From Luteibacter sp. SG786 (GTDB taxonomy: Bacteria > Pseudomonadota > Gammaproteobacteria > Xanthomonadales > Rhodanobacteraceae): a stretch of 64,000 bases of DNA. Positions within the stretch are counted from its first letter, which is position 1; each line of letters begins with the position of its first letter. This document shows positions 17,186 through 26,764 of this stretch, in pieces. A program made the translations under genes and the position numbers. The stretch covers positions 1,488,001 to 1,552,000 of the forward strand of contig NZ_JAAOYX010000001.1 of the NCBI RefSeq assembly GCF_011759605.1. The letters are read 5' to 3'. Below the pieces are notes generated by a model. It worked only from the letters and a program-made list of their open reading frames with translations. It did not search any database and was not told the DNA's origin.

Positions 17186-18591
17186 GGGTGCCCCGCGCTC
17201 CCGGCGGCGAGAGCGTCGAGGAGGGCCGCTTCGTCGCCGGCGTCGAGGCAGCGCAGGTCGAGGTGCAGGGCACCGTCGGCGATGCGACCGATCACGGGTC
17301 GAGGCACGGCGCGGAGGCGCGCCGCGAATTGCTCCAGCGCCGTCTGGCTGCCCCGCGCGCGGATGCGGAGGGCCGTGCTCTGCAGGGTGTCGAGCGGCAG
17401 TGCGCCCGAGCCGATCTGGCTGAGGCACGGGACGACGTCGACGTCGAACGAGGCACCGAGCCGCGCCGCGACATCGGGCAGCAGGCGCTCGGCTTGGGCG
17501 TGGATGGCCGCGGTCTCGCGGGAGAGGTAGCGCAGGGTCGGCAGGCGATCGCCCAGGCGGTCGGGGTCGCGGTACAGCCGCAGCGTCGCTTCGATGGCGG
17601 CCAGCCGCATCTTGTCGACGCGCAGCGCACGCTTGAGCGGGTTGCGGTTGATCTGCGCGATCAGTGCCGCGTCGCCGACGATGAACCCGGCCTGCGGGCC
17701 GCCAAGCAGCTTGTCGCCGGAGAACGTGACCAGGCGCGCGCCCTCCGCGACCGCCTCGCGCACCGTGGGCTCCTTCGCGAGGCCGTGGCGCGACAGGTCG
17801 ACCAGGCTGCCCGAGCCCAGGTCGTTGAGCAGCGGCACGCCGGCTTCGTCGGCGATGGCGGCGAGTTCGCGGGCGTCGACCCCGGCGGTGAAGCCCTGGA
17901 TCCGGTAGTTCGACGTGTGCACCTTCAGCACGAGGCCCGTGCGCTCGTTCAGCGCGTTTCGGTAGTCGGCCGCGTGCGTGCGGTTCGTTGTGCCGACTTC
18001 CACCATGTCCGCGCCGGCGCGCGCCATGATGTCGGGCATGCGGAACGCGCCGCCGATCTCGATGAGCTCGCCCCGGGACACCACGGCCTCACGACGCAGT
18101 GCAAAGGTGTTGAGGCAGAGCAGCACGGCCGCGGCATTGTTGTTGACGACGGTGGCGTCTTCCGCCCCCGTCAGCTCGCGCAACAGGTTCCGCACGTGGT
18201 CGTCGCGCTCGCCGCGCGAGCCGGTATCGAGGGAGTACTCGAGCGACACCGGGTGGCGCATGGCCTGCACGGCAGCGTCGACCGCCGCGTCGGCAAGCTG
18301 CGCCCGCCCGAGGTTGGTGTGCAGCACGGTGCCGGTCAGGTTGAACACGATGCGTAAGGAGGTACGCCGCGCGGCCAGTTTTTCGCCGGCTTCGCGCGCT
18401 ATGCCGGCGGCCGTCGGCACCGGCCGGGCCTCGCGCGCCATGGCGATGCGGATGCCGGCGAGCACATCGCGGATAGCATCCGTGACGATCGGGCGGCCGT
18501 GCGCTTCCACGAGTTCAGCCGCCTCGGGCGTGGCGAGCACGGTGGCGACGGCGGGGATCTGGCGGAGGAGGGCGGTGTCGGGTTCGGCCAT
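17182..18591 (-). CDS. selA: L-seryl-tRNA(Sec) selenium transferase SelA
   Basis: A 469-residue PLP enzyme that converts Ser-tRNA(Sec) to Sec-tRNA(Sec) using selenophosphate. The Lys that binds PLP is in FSGDKLLGGPQAGFIVG. NLTGTVLHTNLGRA and EYSLDTGSRGERDDHV are family motifs, and the length is normal for bacterial SelA. It is translationally coupled to selB (GTGA overlap) and starts 4 bases after the fdhE stop, forming one co-directional series with fdhE and fdoGHI. Confidence 0.96.
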   Translation of the reverse strand: MAEPDTALLRQIPAVATVLATPEAAELVEAHGRPIVTDAIRDVLAGIRIAMAREARPVPTAAGIAREAGEKLAARRTSLRIVFNLTGTVLHTNLGRAQLADAAVDAAVQAMRHPVSLEYSLDTGSRGERDDHVRNLLRELTGAEDATVVNNNAAAVLLCLNTFALRREAVVSRGELIEIGGAFRMPDIMARAGADMVEVGTTNRTHAADYRNALNERTGLVLKVHTSNYRIQGFTAGVDARELAAIADEAGVPLLNDLGSGSLVDLSRHGLAKEPTVREAVAEGARLVTFSGDKLLGGPQAGFIVGDAALIAQINRNPLKRALRVDKMRLAAIEATLRLYRDPDRLGDRLPTLRYLSRETAAIHAQAERLLPDVAARLGASFDVDVVPCLSQIGSGALPLDTLQSTALRIRARGSQTALEQFAARLRAVPRPVIGRIADGALHLDLRCLDAGDEAALLDALAAGSAGHP

Positions 18592-18595
18592 GGGC

Positions 18596-19528
18596 TCAGG
18601 TTGGCGAGAGCAGCAGCGGATTCGGTGCGTGCCTCGAGTATCCCGCTTCGGCGACCAGCAGGTCGAGTCCGAGCGAGGCCAGGTCGTCCGCGTACGGGTC
18701 GACCTTCATGTCGCGCAACTGATAAAGCAGCTTGCTGTACGTATGGCAGTCGCCGCAGGTTTCCACCTTGACGGTCTCCGGTGCGCCTTCGATGCCCTGC
18801 ACGGACAGCTTGCGGGTGCCACCGCAATGCAGGCACACGGCGCGTACGTGGTTCCACGAGGTGGAGCAGAGCGAGCAGTACAGGTAGCGGGTACCGGGCG
18901 TCGTGCCGCTGGCGGTGATCAGCCCCGCGACCGACGGCGAGCCGCAACACGGGCACAGCGCGCGTTCCTCCAGCAGCCGCAGTTCGGCCACGGGAAGCCG
19001 CGCGGCCGAACCCGTGAAGTACACCTGCAGGGCCGCGGCGACGAAGACGGCCGCCGCGGCTTCGTCCGCCGGCACGCGGCCGCGCAGGAAGCGGTCGGCA
19101 CGCTTTTCAAGAGCGTCGGCGTCGTCCGCGCGCAGCGCTGCGATGGCTTCACGCGCCGGATCTGGAAGGCCCGGTGCGTCCACATGGTCGAGCAGGGCGG
19201 CCAGACCCTCGCGCCAGGCCTGGTCGCGCCGGTGGCCGTCGGCGGCGAGCGGCGGCAGGCGGGCCTCGACGGCCTGGGCGAGCGCCGCCGGTGCCACGGA
19301 CGCGTGGGGCTCCTGCATGGCCGCGACCGCGTGCTGTGCGTGCGAAAGCGCGGCCATGAAACGCAGCCACGCCTCCATCGGATGGCCATCAGCCAGTGTC
19401 TGCAGACGGTCCCCGCTGGACGCGAACCGCGCGAGTGGATCCGGCAGGACGATCGGGTCCGGCGCCTTCACGCCGGCATGCGAGGGGCCTGACCATGTCG
19501 CGTTCGGCGGGGCTTCGGCTTGCTTCAC
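18596..19528 (-). CDS. fdhE: Formate dehydrogenase accessory protein FdhE
   Basis: A 310-residue FdhE homologue. Four zinc/iron-binding Cys pairs lie in the C-terminal half: CPCCGSP, CSLCSTSW, CLHCGG and CGDCHTY. FdhE is needed for maturation of respiratory formate dehydrogenases. The start is a GTG at 19528 with AGGAAG upstream, and the GTGA overlap with the fdoI stop codon (19525-19528) supports it. An upstream in-frame reading into fdoI has no FdhE similarity. The gene order fdoG-H-I-fdhE matches E. coli. Confidence 0.93.
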   Translation of the reverse strand: MKQAEAPPNATWSGPSHAGVKAPDPIVLPDPLARFASSGDRLQTLADGHPMEAWLRFMAALSHAQHAVAAMQEPHASVAPAALAQAVEARLPPLAADGHRRDQAWREGLAALLDHVDAPGLPDPAREAIAALRADDADALEKRADRFLRGRVPADEAAAAVFVAAALQVYFTGSAARLPVAELRLLEERALCPCCGSPSVAGLITASGTTPGTRYLYCSLCSTSWNHVRAVCLHCGGTRKLSVQGIEGAPETVKVETCGDCHTYSKLLYQLRDMKVDPYADDLASLGLDLLVAEAGYSRHAPNPLLLSPT

Positions 19529-20184
19529 GGATTCTTCCTGGGTTCGGTTTTCACCCGCTGGCCCGACGCCAGCTGGTAAAACCACTTGCGATGATGGTGC
19601 CACGCCCAGCCGGGCGTGACGTAACCCTGCGTCATGCTGCGCACCGACCCGCGGATCCAGATGGCCGCATAGACGTGCACGATCCAGACGAGGATCGCGG
19701 TGATCGCGGCAAGGCTGTGCACCAGCACCGCCACGCGCTGCACGGGGATCGACGTCGCTTCGCCGAAGTACACCTGCCAGATCAGCAGGCCCGAGACGAA
19801 CAGGGTAGGGATGAGCAGCGTCATCGCCCAGAACACCGCCTTCTGGCCGCTGTTGTTGCGGCCGACCGGCGGCACGTGCTCGTCGTCGTTCTTCACCACG
19901 CTGACGATGGCCTTCGACCAGGCGGCGTCGTCGCGGTTGAAGAAGTTGTTTCGCCAGAACTGCACGAACATGCCGATCCAGCTCACCAGCAGCCCCACGC
20001 CGAACCACGGGTGGGCGGCGCGCGCCCACTGGCCGCTGCCGAACAGGTTCGACAGGAAGAAGAAGTATGGGTGGAAGAACGACAGGCCGGACAGCACCAG
20101 CAGCAGGAACAGCCCCGCGTTGATCCAGTGGTTAACGCGGTTGGCGGTGGTGTAACGGGTGAAGGCACGTTGCGGACGGGTCAT
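19525..20184 (-). CDS. fdoI: Formate dehydrogenase cytochrome b556 subunit (gamma)
   Basis: A 219-residue membrane b-type cytochrome of the FdnI/FdoI family. [22 protein letters not shown] opens the first helix with a haem His. Further His residues stand in the transmembrane helices ([34 protein letters not shown]), and the end [12 protein letters not shown] matches the family. It anchors the complex in the inner membrane and passes electrons to quinone. The start is ATG 20184, which overlaps the fdoH stop (ATGA). Confidence 0.93.
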   Translation of the reverse strand: MTRPQRAFTRYTTANRVNHWINAGLFLLLVLSGLSFFHPYFFFLSNLFGSGQWARAAHPWFGVGLLVSWIGMFVQFWRNNFFNRDDAAWSKAIVSVVKNDDEHVPPVGRNNSGQKAVFWAMTLLIPTLFVSGLLIWQVYFGEATSIPVQRVAVLVHSLAAITAILVWIVHVYAAIWIRGSVRSMTQGYVTPGWAWHHHRKWFYQLASGQRVKTEPRKNP

Positions 20185-21104
20185 GACGACTTCTCCTCTT
20201 CTTCCTTCATCTCGCGCAGGAGGCGATCGGCCTCGAGTTCGTCTTCTTCCTGCACCTCGTTCGGGCCGACGGTAACCCAGTGGAAGAAGCCGAAGACGGC
20301 GGCTGCGGCGATGCCGAAGACGGCAAGCGGCTTGATGGCGCCTTTCCACACCTGCACCAGTGGGCTGATGCGCGGCTTGTCGGGCAGGCCAGAGTAGAGC
20401 GACGGCTTGTCGGCGTGGTGCAGCACGTACATGACGTGCGTGCCGCCGACTTCCGGCGGGTCGTACAGGCCGGCCTTCTCGAAGCCGCGGGACTTCAGAT
20501 CCTCGATGCGCTCGCCGGCCCAGTCCGTCATGTCGGTCTTGGAACCGAACATGATCGCGCCGGTGGGGCACGCTTTCACGCAGGCCGGCTCGAGGCCGAC
20601 CGACACGCGATCGGAGCACAGCGTGCACTTGTACGCCTTGTGATCCACCTTGCTGATGCGCGGGACGTCGAACGGGCAACCCTTCACGCAGTAGCCGCAA
20701 CCGATGCACTTGTCGCTGATGAAGTCGACGATGCCGTTGGCGTACTGGACGATGGCACCGGGCGCCGGGCAGGCCTTCAGGCAGCCCGGGTCTTCGCAGT
20801 GCATGCAGCCGTCCTTGCGTATCAGCCACTCCAGGTTGCCCTGTTCGTTCTCGTACTCCGCGAACTTCATCAGGGTCCAGACGCTGGGCCCGAGGTCGGC
20901 CGGGTTCTCGTACGAGCCTTCGAAATGGCCGATTTCCGGGCGCAGGTCGTTCCACTCCATGCACGCAGACTGGCACGCCTTGCAGCCGATGCAGCGGCTG
21001 ACATCGATCAGCTTGGCAACCTGGTCTTCATGGCTGCGGGCCGCGGGAGGCGTGATGGTCGTCGCCGAGCGCCGGACATAATCTTGCGATTGCAGGTCTG
21101 ACAT
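20181..21104 (-). CDS. fdoH: Formate dehydrogenase iron-sulfur subunit (beta)
   Basis: A 307-residue ferredoxin-like subunit. Four Cys clusters for [4Fe-4S] centres are visible: [42 protein letters not shown] and CTLCSDR...[13 protein letters not shown]-terminal hydrophobic helix near residues 260-280 anchors it in the membrane. It transfers electrons from the alpha subunit to the cytochrome. It lies 10 bases downstream of fdoG and overlaps fdoI by 4 bases. Confidence 0.94.
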   Translation of the reverse strand: MSDLQSQDYVRRSATTITPPAARSHEDQVAKLIDVSRCIGCKACQSACMEWNDLRPEIGHFEGSYENPADLGPSVWTLMKFAEYENEQGNLEWLIRKDGCMHCEDPGCLKACPAPGAIVQYANGIVDFISDKCIGCGYCVKGCPFDVPRISKVDHKAYKCTLCSDRVSVGLEPACVKACPTGAIMFGSKTDMTDWAGERIEDLKSRGFEKAGLYDPPEVGGTHVMYVLHHADKPSLYSGLPDKPRISPLVQVWKGAIKPLAVFGIAAAAVFGFFHWVTVGPNEVQEEDELEADRLLREMKEEEEKSS

Positions 21105-21114
21105 GTCGTGGGCC

Positions 21115-24100
21115 TCAGGCAGCGACCGGTGCGGTGGTCTTCTCGACGTTGACGAGGAACGCCTTGAACTCCGGCGTCTGTGTGTTGGCGTCGCCGACCG
21201 ACGGCGTGAGCGTGTTGGCGCCGTAGCCCTTGCGCGCCTGGCCGGTGAAGCCCCAGTGCAGCGGCACGCCGATGACGTGGGTGGGCTTGCCGTCGACGGT
21301 GAGCGGCTTGATGCGCTTGGTCACATAGGCCTTGCACACCACCTCGCCCCGCTTCGACGACACCTTGACCCAGCCGCCTTGCTCGATGCCCTTTTCCTTC
21401 GCGAGCGCCTCGCCGATCTCGACGAATTCCTCCGGCTGGAGGATCGCGTTGATCAGCGCGTGCTTGGTCCAGAAATGGAAGTGCTCGGTCAGGCGGTACG
21501 TGGTGGCCACGAACGGGAAATCTTCGCGCTTGCCGAAGTTGGCCCGATCGTCGGCGAAGACGCGCGCCACCGGGTTATGGGCGACCTTCGGGTGAAGCAC
21601 GTTGTCGACCGGCGATTCCATGGGCTCGTAATGCTCGGGGAACGGGCCATCGGCCATGAGGTCGCGGGCGAACAGGCGTCCCATGCCTTCCGCGTTCATG
21701 ATGAAGGGGCCCACGCCGTCGGTGGGTTTCACGGTGGGGCCGTAGTCGGGCACGTCGAGACCGACCCAGCGCGTGCCGTTCCACTCGATGATCGGCTTCT
21801 TCGGGTTCCATGCCTTGCCGTTGAGGTCGGCGCTGGCGCGGTTGTAGAGGATGCGTCGGTTCGCCGGCCACGCCCATGCCCAGTTCGGCGCGATGCCCTG
21901 CTCACGTGGGTCGGTGGCATCGCGGCGGGCCATCATGTTGCCCTTCTCGGTGAACGATCCGGTGAAGATCCAGCAGCCCGCCGAGGTGCTGCCGTCGTCG
22001 CGAAGCTGCGCGAACGAATCCAACAGCGTGCCGCCCTTCGTAACCGCACCCGTGGTGGCGTCGGTCAGGTCGGTGAGCGCACGGCCGTTCATCTCCTTGG
22101 CGAGCTCTTCCGGATCGGGCGCCCGCGGGTCGGTGTACTTCCAGGTGAGGTTGAGGATCGGGTCCGGGAACGCGCCGCCCTCCTTGCGGTACAGCTCGCG
22201 CAGCCGCTGGAAGATGCCGGTCATGATCCAGATGTCGGACTTCGCGATGCCCGGGGCCTCGGCCGCCTTCCAGTGCCACTGCAGCCAGCGCGCGGAGTTG
22301 ACGAGCGAGCCGCTCTCCTCGGCGAAGCAGGTGGTGGGCAACTGGAAGACCTCGGTCTGGATCTCGGACGGCTTTGCCGGGTTCTGCGGACCGAAGTCCT
22401 GCCAGAAACGCGAGGTCTCGGTGTCCAGCGGATCCATCGTGACCAGGAACTTCAGCTTGCTCAGCCCACGGCGGATCTTGCCGCGATCCGGGAACGCCTG
22501 CAGGGGGTTGAAGCCCTGGCAGATGTATCCGGTCAGCTCGCCGTTGTTCATCATCTCGAACGCCTTGATGATGTCGTACAGCGGGACGTCGAGCTTCGGC
22601 AGCCAGTCGTAAGCCCAGTTGTTCTCGGCTGTCGCCGCGTCTCCGTAGAGCGCCTTCTGCAGGCTGACCACGAACTTGCGGTAGTTCTGCCAGTAGCTGG
22701 TCTGTCCGTCGCGCAACGGCTTGAAGAGGCGGGTCTTCATATAGTCGTCGAACGTCGTCTCACGATCGTTCGGCAGCGTGAGGTAGCCCGGCATCTGGTT
22801 CGACAACAGGCCCACGTCGGTAAGGCCCTGGATGTTCGAATGGCCACGCAACGCATTCATGCCGCCACCCGCCACGCCGATGTTGCCCAGCAGCAGCTGC
22901 ACCATCGCCATGGCGCGGATGTTCTGCGCACCGACGGTGTGCTGCGTCCAGCCCAAGGCGAACAGGCTGGTCATCGCCTTGTCCGGCGCCGCCGTGGCCG
23001 CGATCAGCTCGCAGATGTGCAGGAACTTGTCCTGTGGCGTGCCGCAGATGCGCGAGACCATCTCCGGCGTGTACCGGGCGACATGCTGCTTCAGCAGGTT
23101 GATGACGCAGCGTGGGTCCTGCCAGGTGTCGTCGGACTTCGCGAAGCCCTTTTCATCGAGCTCGTAATCCCAGGTCGAGCGGTCATAGCCGTGGCGCCCT
23201 TCGTCATAGCCGCTGAACAGGCCGTCCTGGAAGGCGAAACCCTCGCGCACGATGAGGCTGGCGTTCGTGTACGAACGCACGTATTCGTGCTGGATGGCGT
23301 CCTTTTCCAGGAGGTACCGCATCAGCCCGCTGAGGAACGCGATGTCGGTGCCCGGCCGGATGGGGGCGTAGTAATCGGCGACCGAGGCCGTGCGCGTGAA
23401 GCGCGGGTCGACCACGACCAGCTTCGCGCCGTTCTCGATCTTGGCTTCGATGACCCATTTGAAACCGCACGGATGCGCCTCGGCGGCATTGCCGCCCATG
23501 ACGATCACCAGATTGGCGTTACGGATGTCCTGCCAGGTGTTGGTCATCGCACCGCGACCGAATGATGGGGCCAAACTGGCCACCGTCGGTCCGTGTCAGA
23601 CGCGCGCCTGGTTGTCGAACACCACCATGCCGAGGGAGCGGGCAACCTTCCAGGTGAGGAAGGACGTTTCGCTGGAGGACGCCGAGGCGGCCAGCATGCC
23701 GATGCTGGTCCAGCGGTTCACCGTGGTGCCTGCGGCATTCGTCGCCTGGAAGTGCTTGTCGCGGTCGTCCTTCATCAGGCGCGCGATGCGGTCGAGCGCG
23801 AAATCCCACGACACTTCCTTGAACTCGGCCGAGCCGGGCTCGCGGTAGCGTGGCGCCTTCAGGCGGGTGGGGGCGTGCACGATATCGAGCAGCGCCGAGC
23901 CCTTCGGGCAGAGGGTGCCGCGATTGACCGGATGGTCGGGGTCGCCCTCGATGTGGATGATGTTCGACACCGCATTCTTCGCACGGTCGCCCATGCTGTA
24001 GATGAGGATGCCGCATGCCACCGAGCAGTACGTGCAGGTGTTGCGCGTCTCGGTGGCGTGGGTGAGCTTGAACGGCCTGACCGCTGCCGCCTGGGCCACG

Positions 24101-24189
24101 CCGGCCGCGCCGAAGCCGAGCATGCCGAGGCTGGATGCGGCGAGGCCTAAGCCTGTGAACTTGATGAACTCTCGGCGGGTCATGGTCAT
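21115..24189 (-). CDS. fdoG: Formate dehydrogenase alpha subunit, selenocysteine-containing
   Basis: A 1024-residue molybdenum enzyme once the in-frame UGA at 23596-23598 (codon 198) is read as selenocysteine. Without readthrough the gene would split into two open frames. The sequence around it, [17 protein letters not shown], matches the E. coli FdnG/FdoG active site, and a SECIS hairpin follows 11 bases after the UGA. The N-terminus has a Tat signal ([10 protein letters not shown]) and CTYCSVACG for the [4Fe-4S] cluster. The start is ATG 24189, with GGGAG eight bases upstream. The enzyme oxidises formate to CO2 in the periplasm. Confidence 0.95.
23567..23598 (-). promoter_or_regulatory. UGA selenocysteine codon with bacterial SECIS hairpin
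   Basis: After the UGA (23598-23596) and an 11-base spacer (23595-23585) lies GGUGGCCAGUUUGGCCCC at 23584-23567. It folds as GG paired with CC, a bulged U (23582), GGCCA paired with UGGCC, and a small GUU loop. The bulged U, the small apical loop and the spacing match the fdhF/fdnG SECIS elements of E. coli, which bind SelB. It is coding sequence at the same time. Confidence 0.9.
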
Positions 24190-24410
24190 CGCACGAGCTC
24201 CCGGGAATCTTGGCTGGACGAACCGCCAGGTGGAACTGACGGCAGTTGGCTTGACGTTGCTCCCTGAATACCCCGCCTTCACGGAGTGTTCGCGGAAACG
24301 CTAGCACGACTCTCCGCGCCGGTCGATGACGTTTCTGCGCTTTTGGGGTTCGACTTTTGGGTGGGGGAGGTGGCCAGTCCGCGTGGAGACCGCCATCGCG
24401 GCGTACTGCG

Positions 24411-24500
24411 CTAGCCATGCAAGCCGCGGCTACGACGGCGCAGGGCCTGGGGTGAGAGCCCATAGATGCGCAGGCAGGCTCGCCGCATGCGCTCCATCTC
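24411..24500 (-). pseudogene. Possible C-terminal remnant of an AraC-type regulator
   Basis: Minus-strand translation gives MERMRRACLRIYGLSPQA followed by LRRRSRG and a stop at 24411. The 'R..RRxCLRxYGxSPxxxRR' pattern is typical of the last helix of AraC-family HTH domains. No reading frame for the rest exists: upstream lies the 3' end of the quinone oxidoreductase gene. It is short, so chance similarity is possible. The rest of the 24190-24498 gap shows only the fdoG upstream leader and no other gene. Confidence 0.35.
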
Positions 24501-25482
24501 AACCGCTCGTGAGGACGATCTTCCCGATGGACTGATTGGTCTCCATGCGCCGATGGGCCTCGGCGGCGTCTTCCAGTGGAAAAACGCTGTCGATGACCGG
24601 CACCAGCGTGCCGTCGGCGAATCGCTCGAGCCATTGGTCTCGGAAGCGCTTCACCATCGCCTGCTTCGCTTCCTGGGTCCGGGATTTCATCACCGTTCCG
24701 AGTATTTGCAGGTGACGATAGATCACGCGCTCGAGATCCACCGCGGCGCCTTCGCCACCACCAAGCAGGCCCACCTGGACCAGCCGGCCGCCGTAGTTCA
24801 GACACTCGATGTTGCGAGCGAAGTAGGGTGCCCCGACGAAGTCGACGATGACGTCGACGCCGGTGCCGTTCGTCTCGCCATGAACCACTTCGACAAAATC
24901 CCTGTGCTTGTAATCTATGGGTGTATCGGCACCCAGTGCACTGACACGCTCGAGTTTGCCGCCGTCGGCAGTGGCGAAGACCCGGGCGCCAAGGGCATGG
25001 GCCAGTTGCACGGCGGCGGAGCCCACACCGCCGGCGGCGGCATGGATCAGCACACTTTCGTCTGGCTTGAGGCGCCCCAGGTTGAACAGCGCTTCGTGGG
25101 CTGTGACGAACACTTCCGGTATGGCGGCCGCGCGGGTGTAATCCAGGCCATGAGGGATGGGCATGGCCATGCGATAGTCGAGGCGTGCAAGCTCGGCGTA
25201 TGCGCCACCGCCGGTGATGCCCATGATGCGATCGCCGACCGCGAAACCCTTGACGCCATCGCCGACGGCGACGACCTCTCCTGCGACCTCCAGACCGATG
25301 AGCCGCGAGTCGCCGAAATCCGGCCGCCCGTAGTGCCCGGTACGCAAGAGCAGGTCGGCCCGATTGACGCCGGCTGCATGCACGCGGACGAGAAGATCGT
25401 TCTGACGTACCTCCGGCGGATCGACCTCTACGAGTTTCAGCACGTCAGGGTCGCCGAAGGCGGTGAAATCGATGGCTTTCAT
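24499..25482 (-). CDS. PIG3-family NAD(P)H quinone oxidoreductase
   Basis: A 327-residue MDR-superfamily enzyme. The start MKAIDFTAFGDPDVL and the run LLVRVHAAGVNRADLLLRTGHY are typical of the PIG3/QOR branch. It carries LIGLEVAGEVVAVG and the NADPH turn HAAAGGVGSAAVQLAHALGARVFA. Such enzymes reduce quinones or other carbonyl acceptors with NADPH. The 168-bp gap to the divergent MBL-fold gene holds a likely promoter for the latter and could carry a shared operator. Confidence 0.86.
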   Translation of the reverse strand: MKAIDFTAFGDPDVLKLVEVDPPEVRQNDLLVRVHAAGVNRADLLLRTGHYGRPDFGDSRLIGLEVAGEVVAVGDGVKGFAVGDRIMGITGGGAYAELARLDYRMAMPIPHGLDYTRAAAIPEVFVTAHEALFNLGRLKPDESVLIHAAAGGVGSAAVQLAHALGARVFATADGGKLERVSALGADTPIDYKHRDFVEVVHGETNGTGVDVIVDFVGAPYFARNIECLNYGGRLVQVGLLGGGEGAAVDLERVIYRHLQILGTVMKSRTQEAKQAMVKRFRDQWLERFADGTLVPVIDSVFPLEDAAEAHRRMETNQSIGKIVLTSG

Positions 25483-25583
25483 TCTGTATCCGGAAATGCG
25501 GGTGAGGGCACGCTCTGAATCGCAGAAATGAAGCGAGCCACAGAGGGCAACGGCACAGTCCTGGTAATTACTGTACTAATGAG

Positions 25584-25612
25584 TTTACTTTCTAGCGAGA
25601 TCGCCCTAGACT
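25584..25612 (+). promoter_or_regulatory. Candidate sigma-70 promoter for the MBL-fold gene
   Basis: TTTACT (25584-25589) and TAGACT (25607-25612) are separated by 17 bases, each matching four of six consensus positions. The transcription start would fall about 30 bases before the GTG start at 25650. The region is AT-rich compared with the flanking genes. Confidence 0.4.
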
Positions 25613-25649
25613 GAAAGCGACGTTGTCACCATCACCAGGAATTTCAAGC

Positions 25650-26672
25650 GTGACCACCCTAACCACACGAGTGCCGGGCTACGCCGGCTCGCCGCAATAC
25701 CGCGACGGCCGCTTCCATAACCCCATTCCACGTCCTTCTATGGGCTGGTGGGCCGGGTTGAAGCTGACGCTGTCCTTTTTCTTCTCCAAGCCGAAGGGAA
25801 CCGTTCCCGACCGCCCCATACCCGTGCGTTCCCTGACGCGCGCGCAACTGGATGCGGCACCCGATCGAAGCCTCTACCGGCTCGGGCACTCCACCGTTCT
25901 CCTGAAATTGCGCGGACGATACTGGCTCACCGATCCGGTGTTCTCGGAGCGGGCTTCCCCGGTGCAATGGGCTGGCCCGGCACGATTCCATGCCCCACCG
26001 ATCGACATCGACGAATTGCCGCCACTGGCTGGCGTCATCCTGTCGCACAACCATTACGACCACCTCGACCGCGATGCCGTCACCCGCCTGGCTGCGAAGA
26101 CGGAATGCTTCCTTACCCCGCTGGGCGTCGGTGACCAGCTCGTGGGGTGGGGCATCGATCCGGACAAGGTGGAACAACGCGACTGGTGGCAGTCGGCCGA
26201 TCTCGACGGGCTTCGATGCACCGCCACGCCGGCCCAGCATTTCTCAGGGCGCGGACTGGGCGATGGCGACAGCAGCCTTTGGGCTTCATGGGTCATCCAA
26301 GACAGGGACTTCCGCCTGTTCTTCAGCGGCGACTCCGGATACTTCGATGGCTTCAAGGCTATCGGGGACGCGTTCGGTCCATTCGATATCACGCTCATGG
26401 AAACCGGTGCCTACGACCGGCGCTGGGCCTTCGTACACATGCATCCGGAAGAGACCTTGCAGGCTCACGTCGACCTGCGCGGGCGCTGGTTGTTACCGAT
26501 CCATAACGGCACGTTCGACCTGGCCATGCACGAATGGCACGAACCGTTCGAGCGAATCGCGGCGCTGGCGGCTGCCCGTGGTGTGTCGCTGATCACGCCG
26601 GAAATGGGTGAGCGGGTGCATCTGGAATCGCCGCAAGGCGGGTCGGCTTGGTGGCGTTCGGTCGTGGAATGA
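25650..26672 (+). CDS. MBL-fold metallohydrolase (UlaG/NAPE-PLD-like)
   Basis: A 340-residue enzyme with the metallo-beta-lactamase fold. The metal motif is SHNHYDHLD (HxHxDH). Later ligands lie in TPAQHFSGRG, FFSGDSGYFDGF and PIHNGTFDLAMHEWHEP. This layout is shared with the NAPE-PLD/RomA-like lipid or lactone hydrolases. GTG 25650 has AGGA upstream; a TTG at 25623 would add nine residues. Its 3' portion (from about 26187) is present a second time, decayed, at 31796-32216. Confidence 0.85.
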   Translation: MTTLTTRVPGYAGSPQYRDGRFHNPIPRPSMGWWAGLKLTLSFFFSKPKGTVPDRPIPVRSLTRAQLDAAPDRSLYRLGHSTVLLKLRGRYWLTDPVFSERASPVQWAGPARFHAPPIDIDELPPLAGVILSHNHYDHLDRDAVTRLAAKTECFLTPLGVGDQLVGWGIDPDKVEQRDWWQSADLDGLRCTATPAQHFSGRGLGDGDSSLWASWVIQDRDFRLFFSGDSGYFDGFKAIGDAFGPFDITLMETGAYDRRWAFVHMHPEETLQAHVDLRGRWLLPIHNGTFDLAMHEWHEPFERIAALAAARGVSLITPEMGERVHLESPQGGSAWWRSVVE

Positions 26673-26710
26673 GCGGCTTGGGCCGATCCTAGCGGAGCGA
26701 ACGCGTAGGG

Positions 26711-26739
26711 GAGTGGCGCCCCGGTGGAGAGCGCCACTC
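26711..26739. terminator. Bidirectional hairpin between convergent genes
   Basis: A perfect 9-bp inverted repeat (GAGTGGCGC, 11-base loop, GCGCCACTC) lies between the stop of the MBL-fold gene (26672) and the stop of the convergent hydrolase (26765). There is no T-run on either side. Confidence 0.45.
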
Positions 26740-26764
26740 GATTCCACGTCTGGCTAGCTCACTG

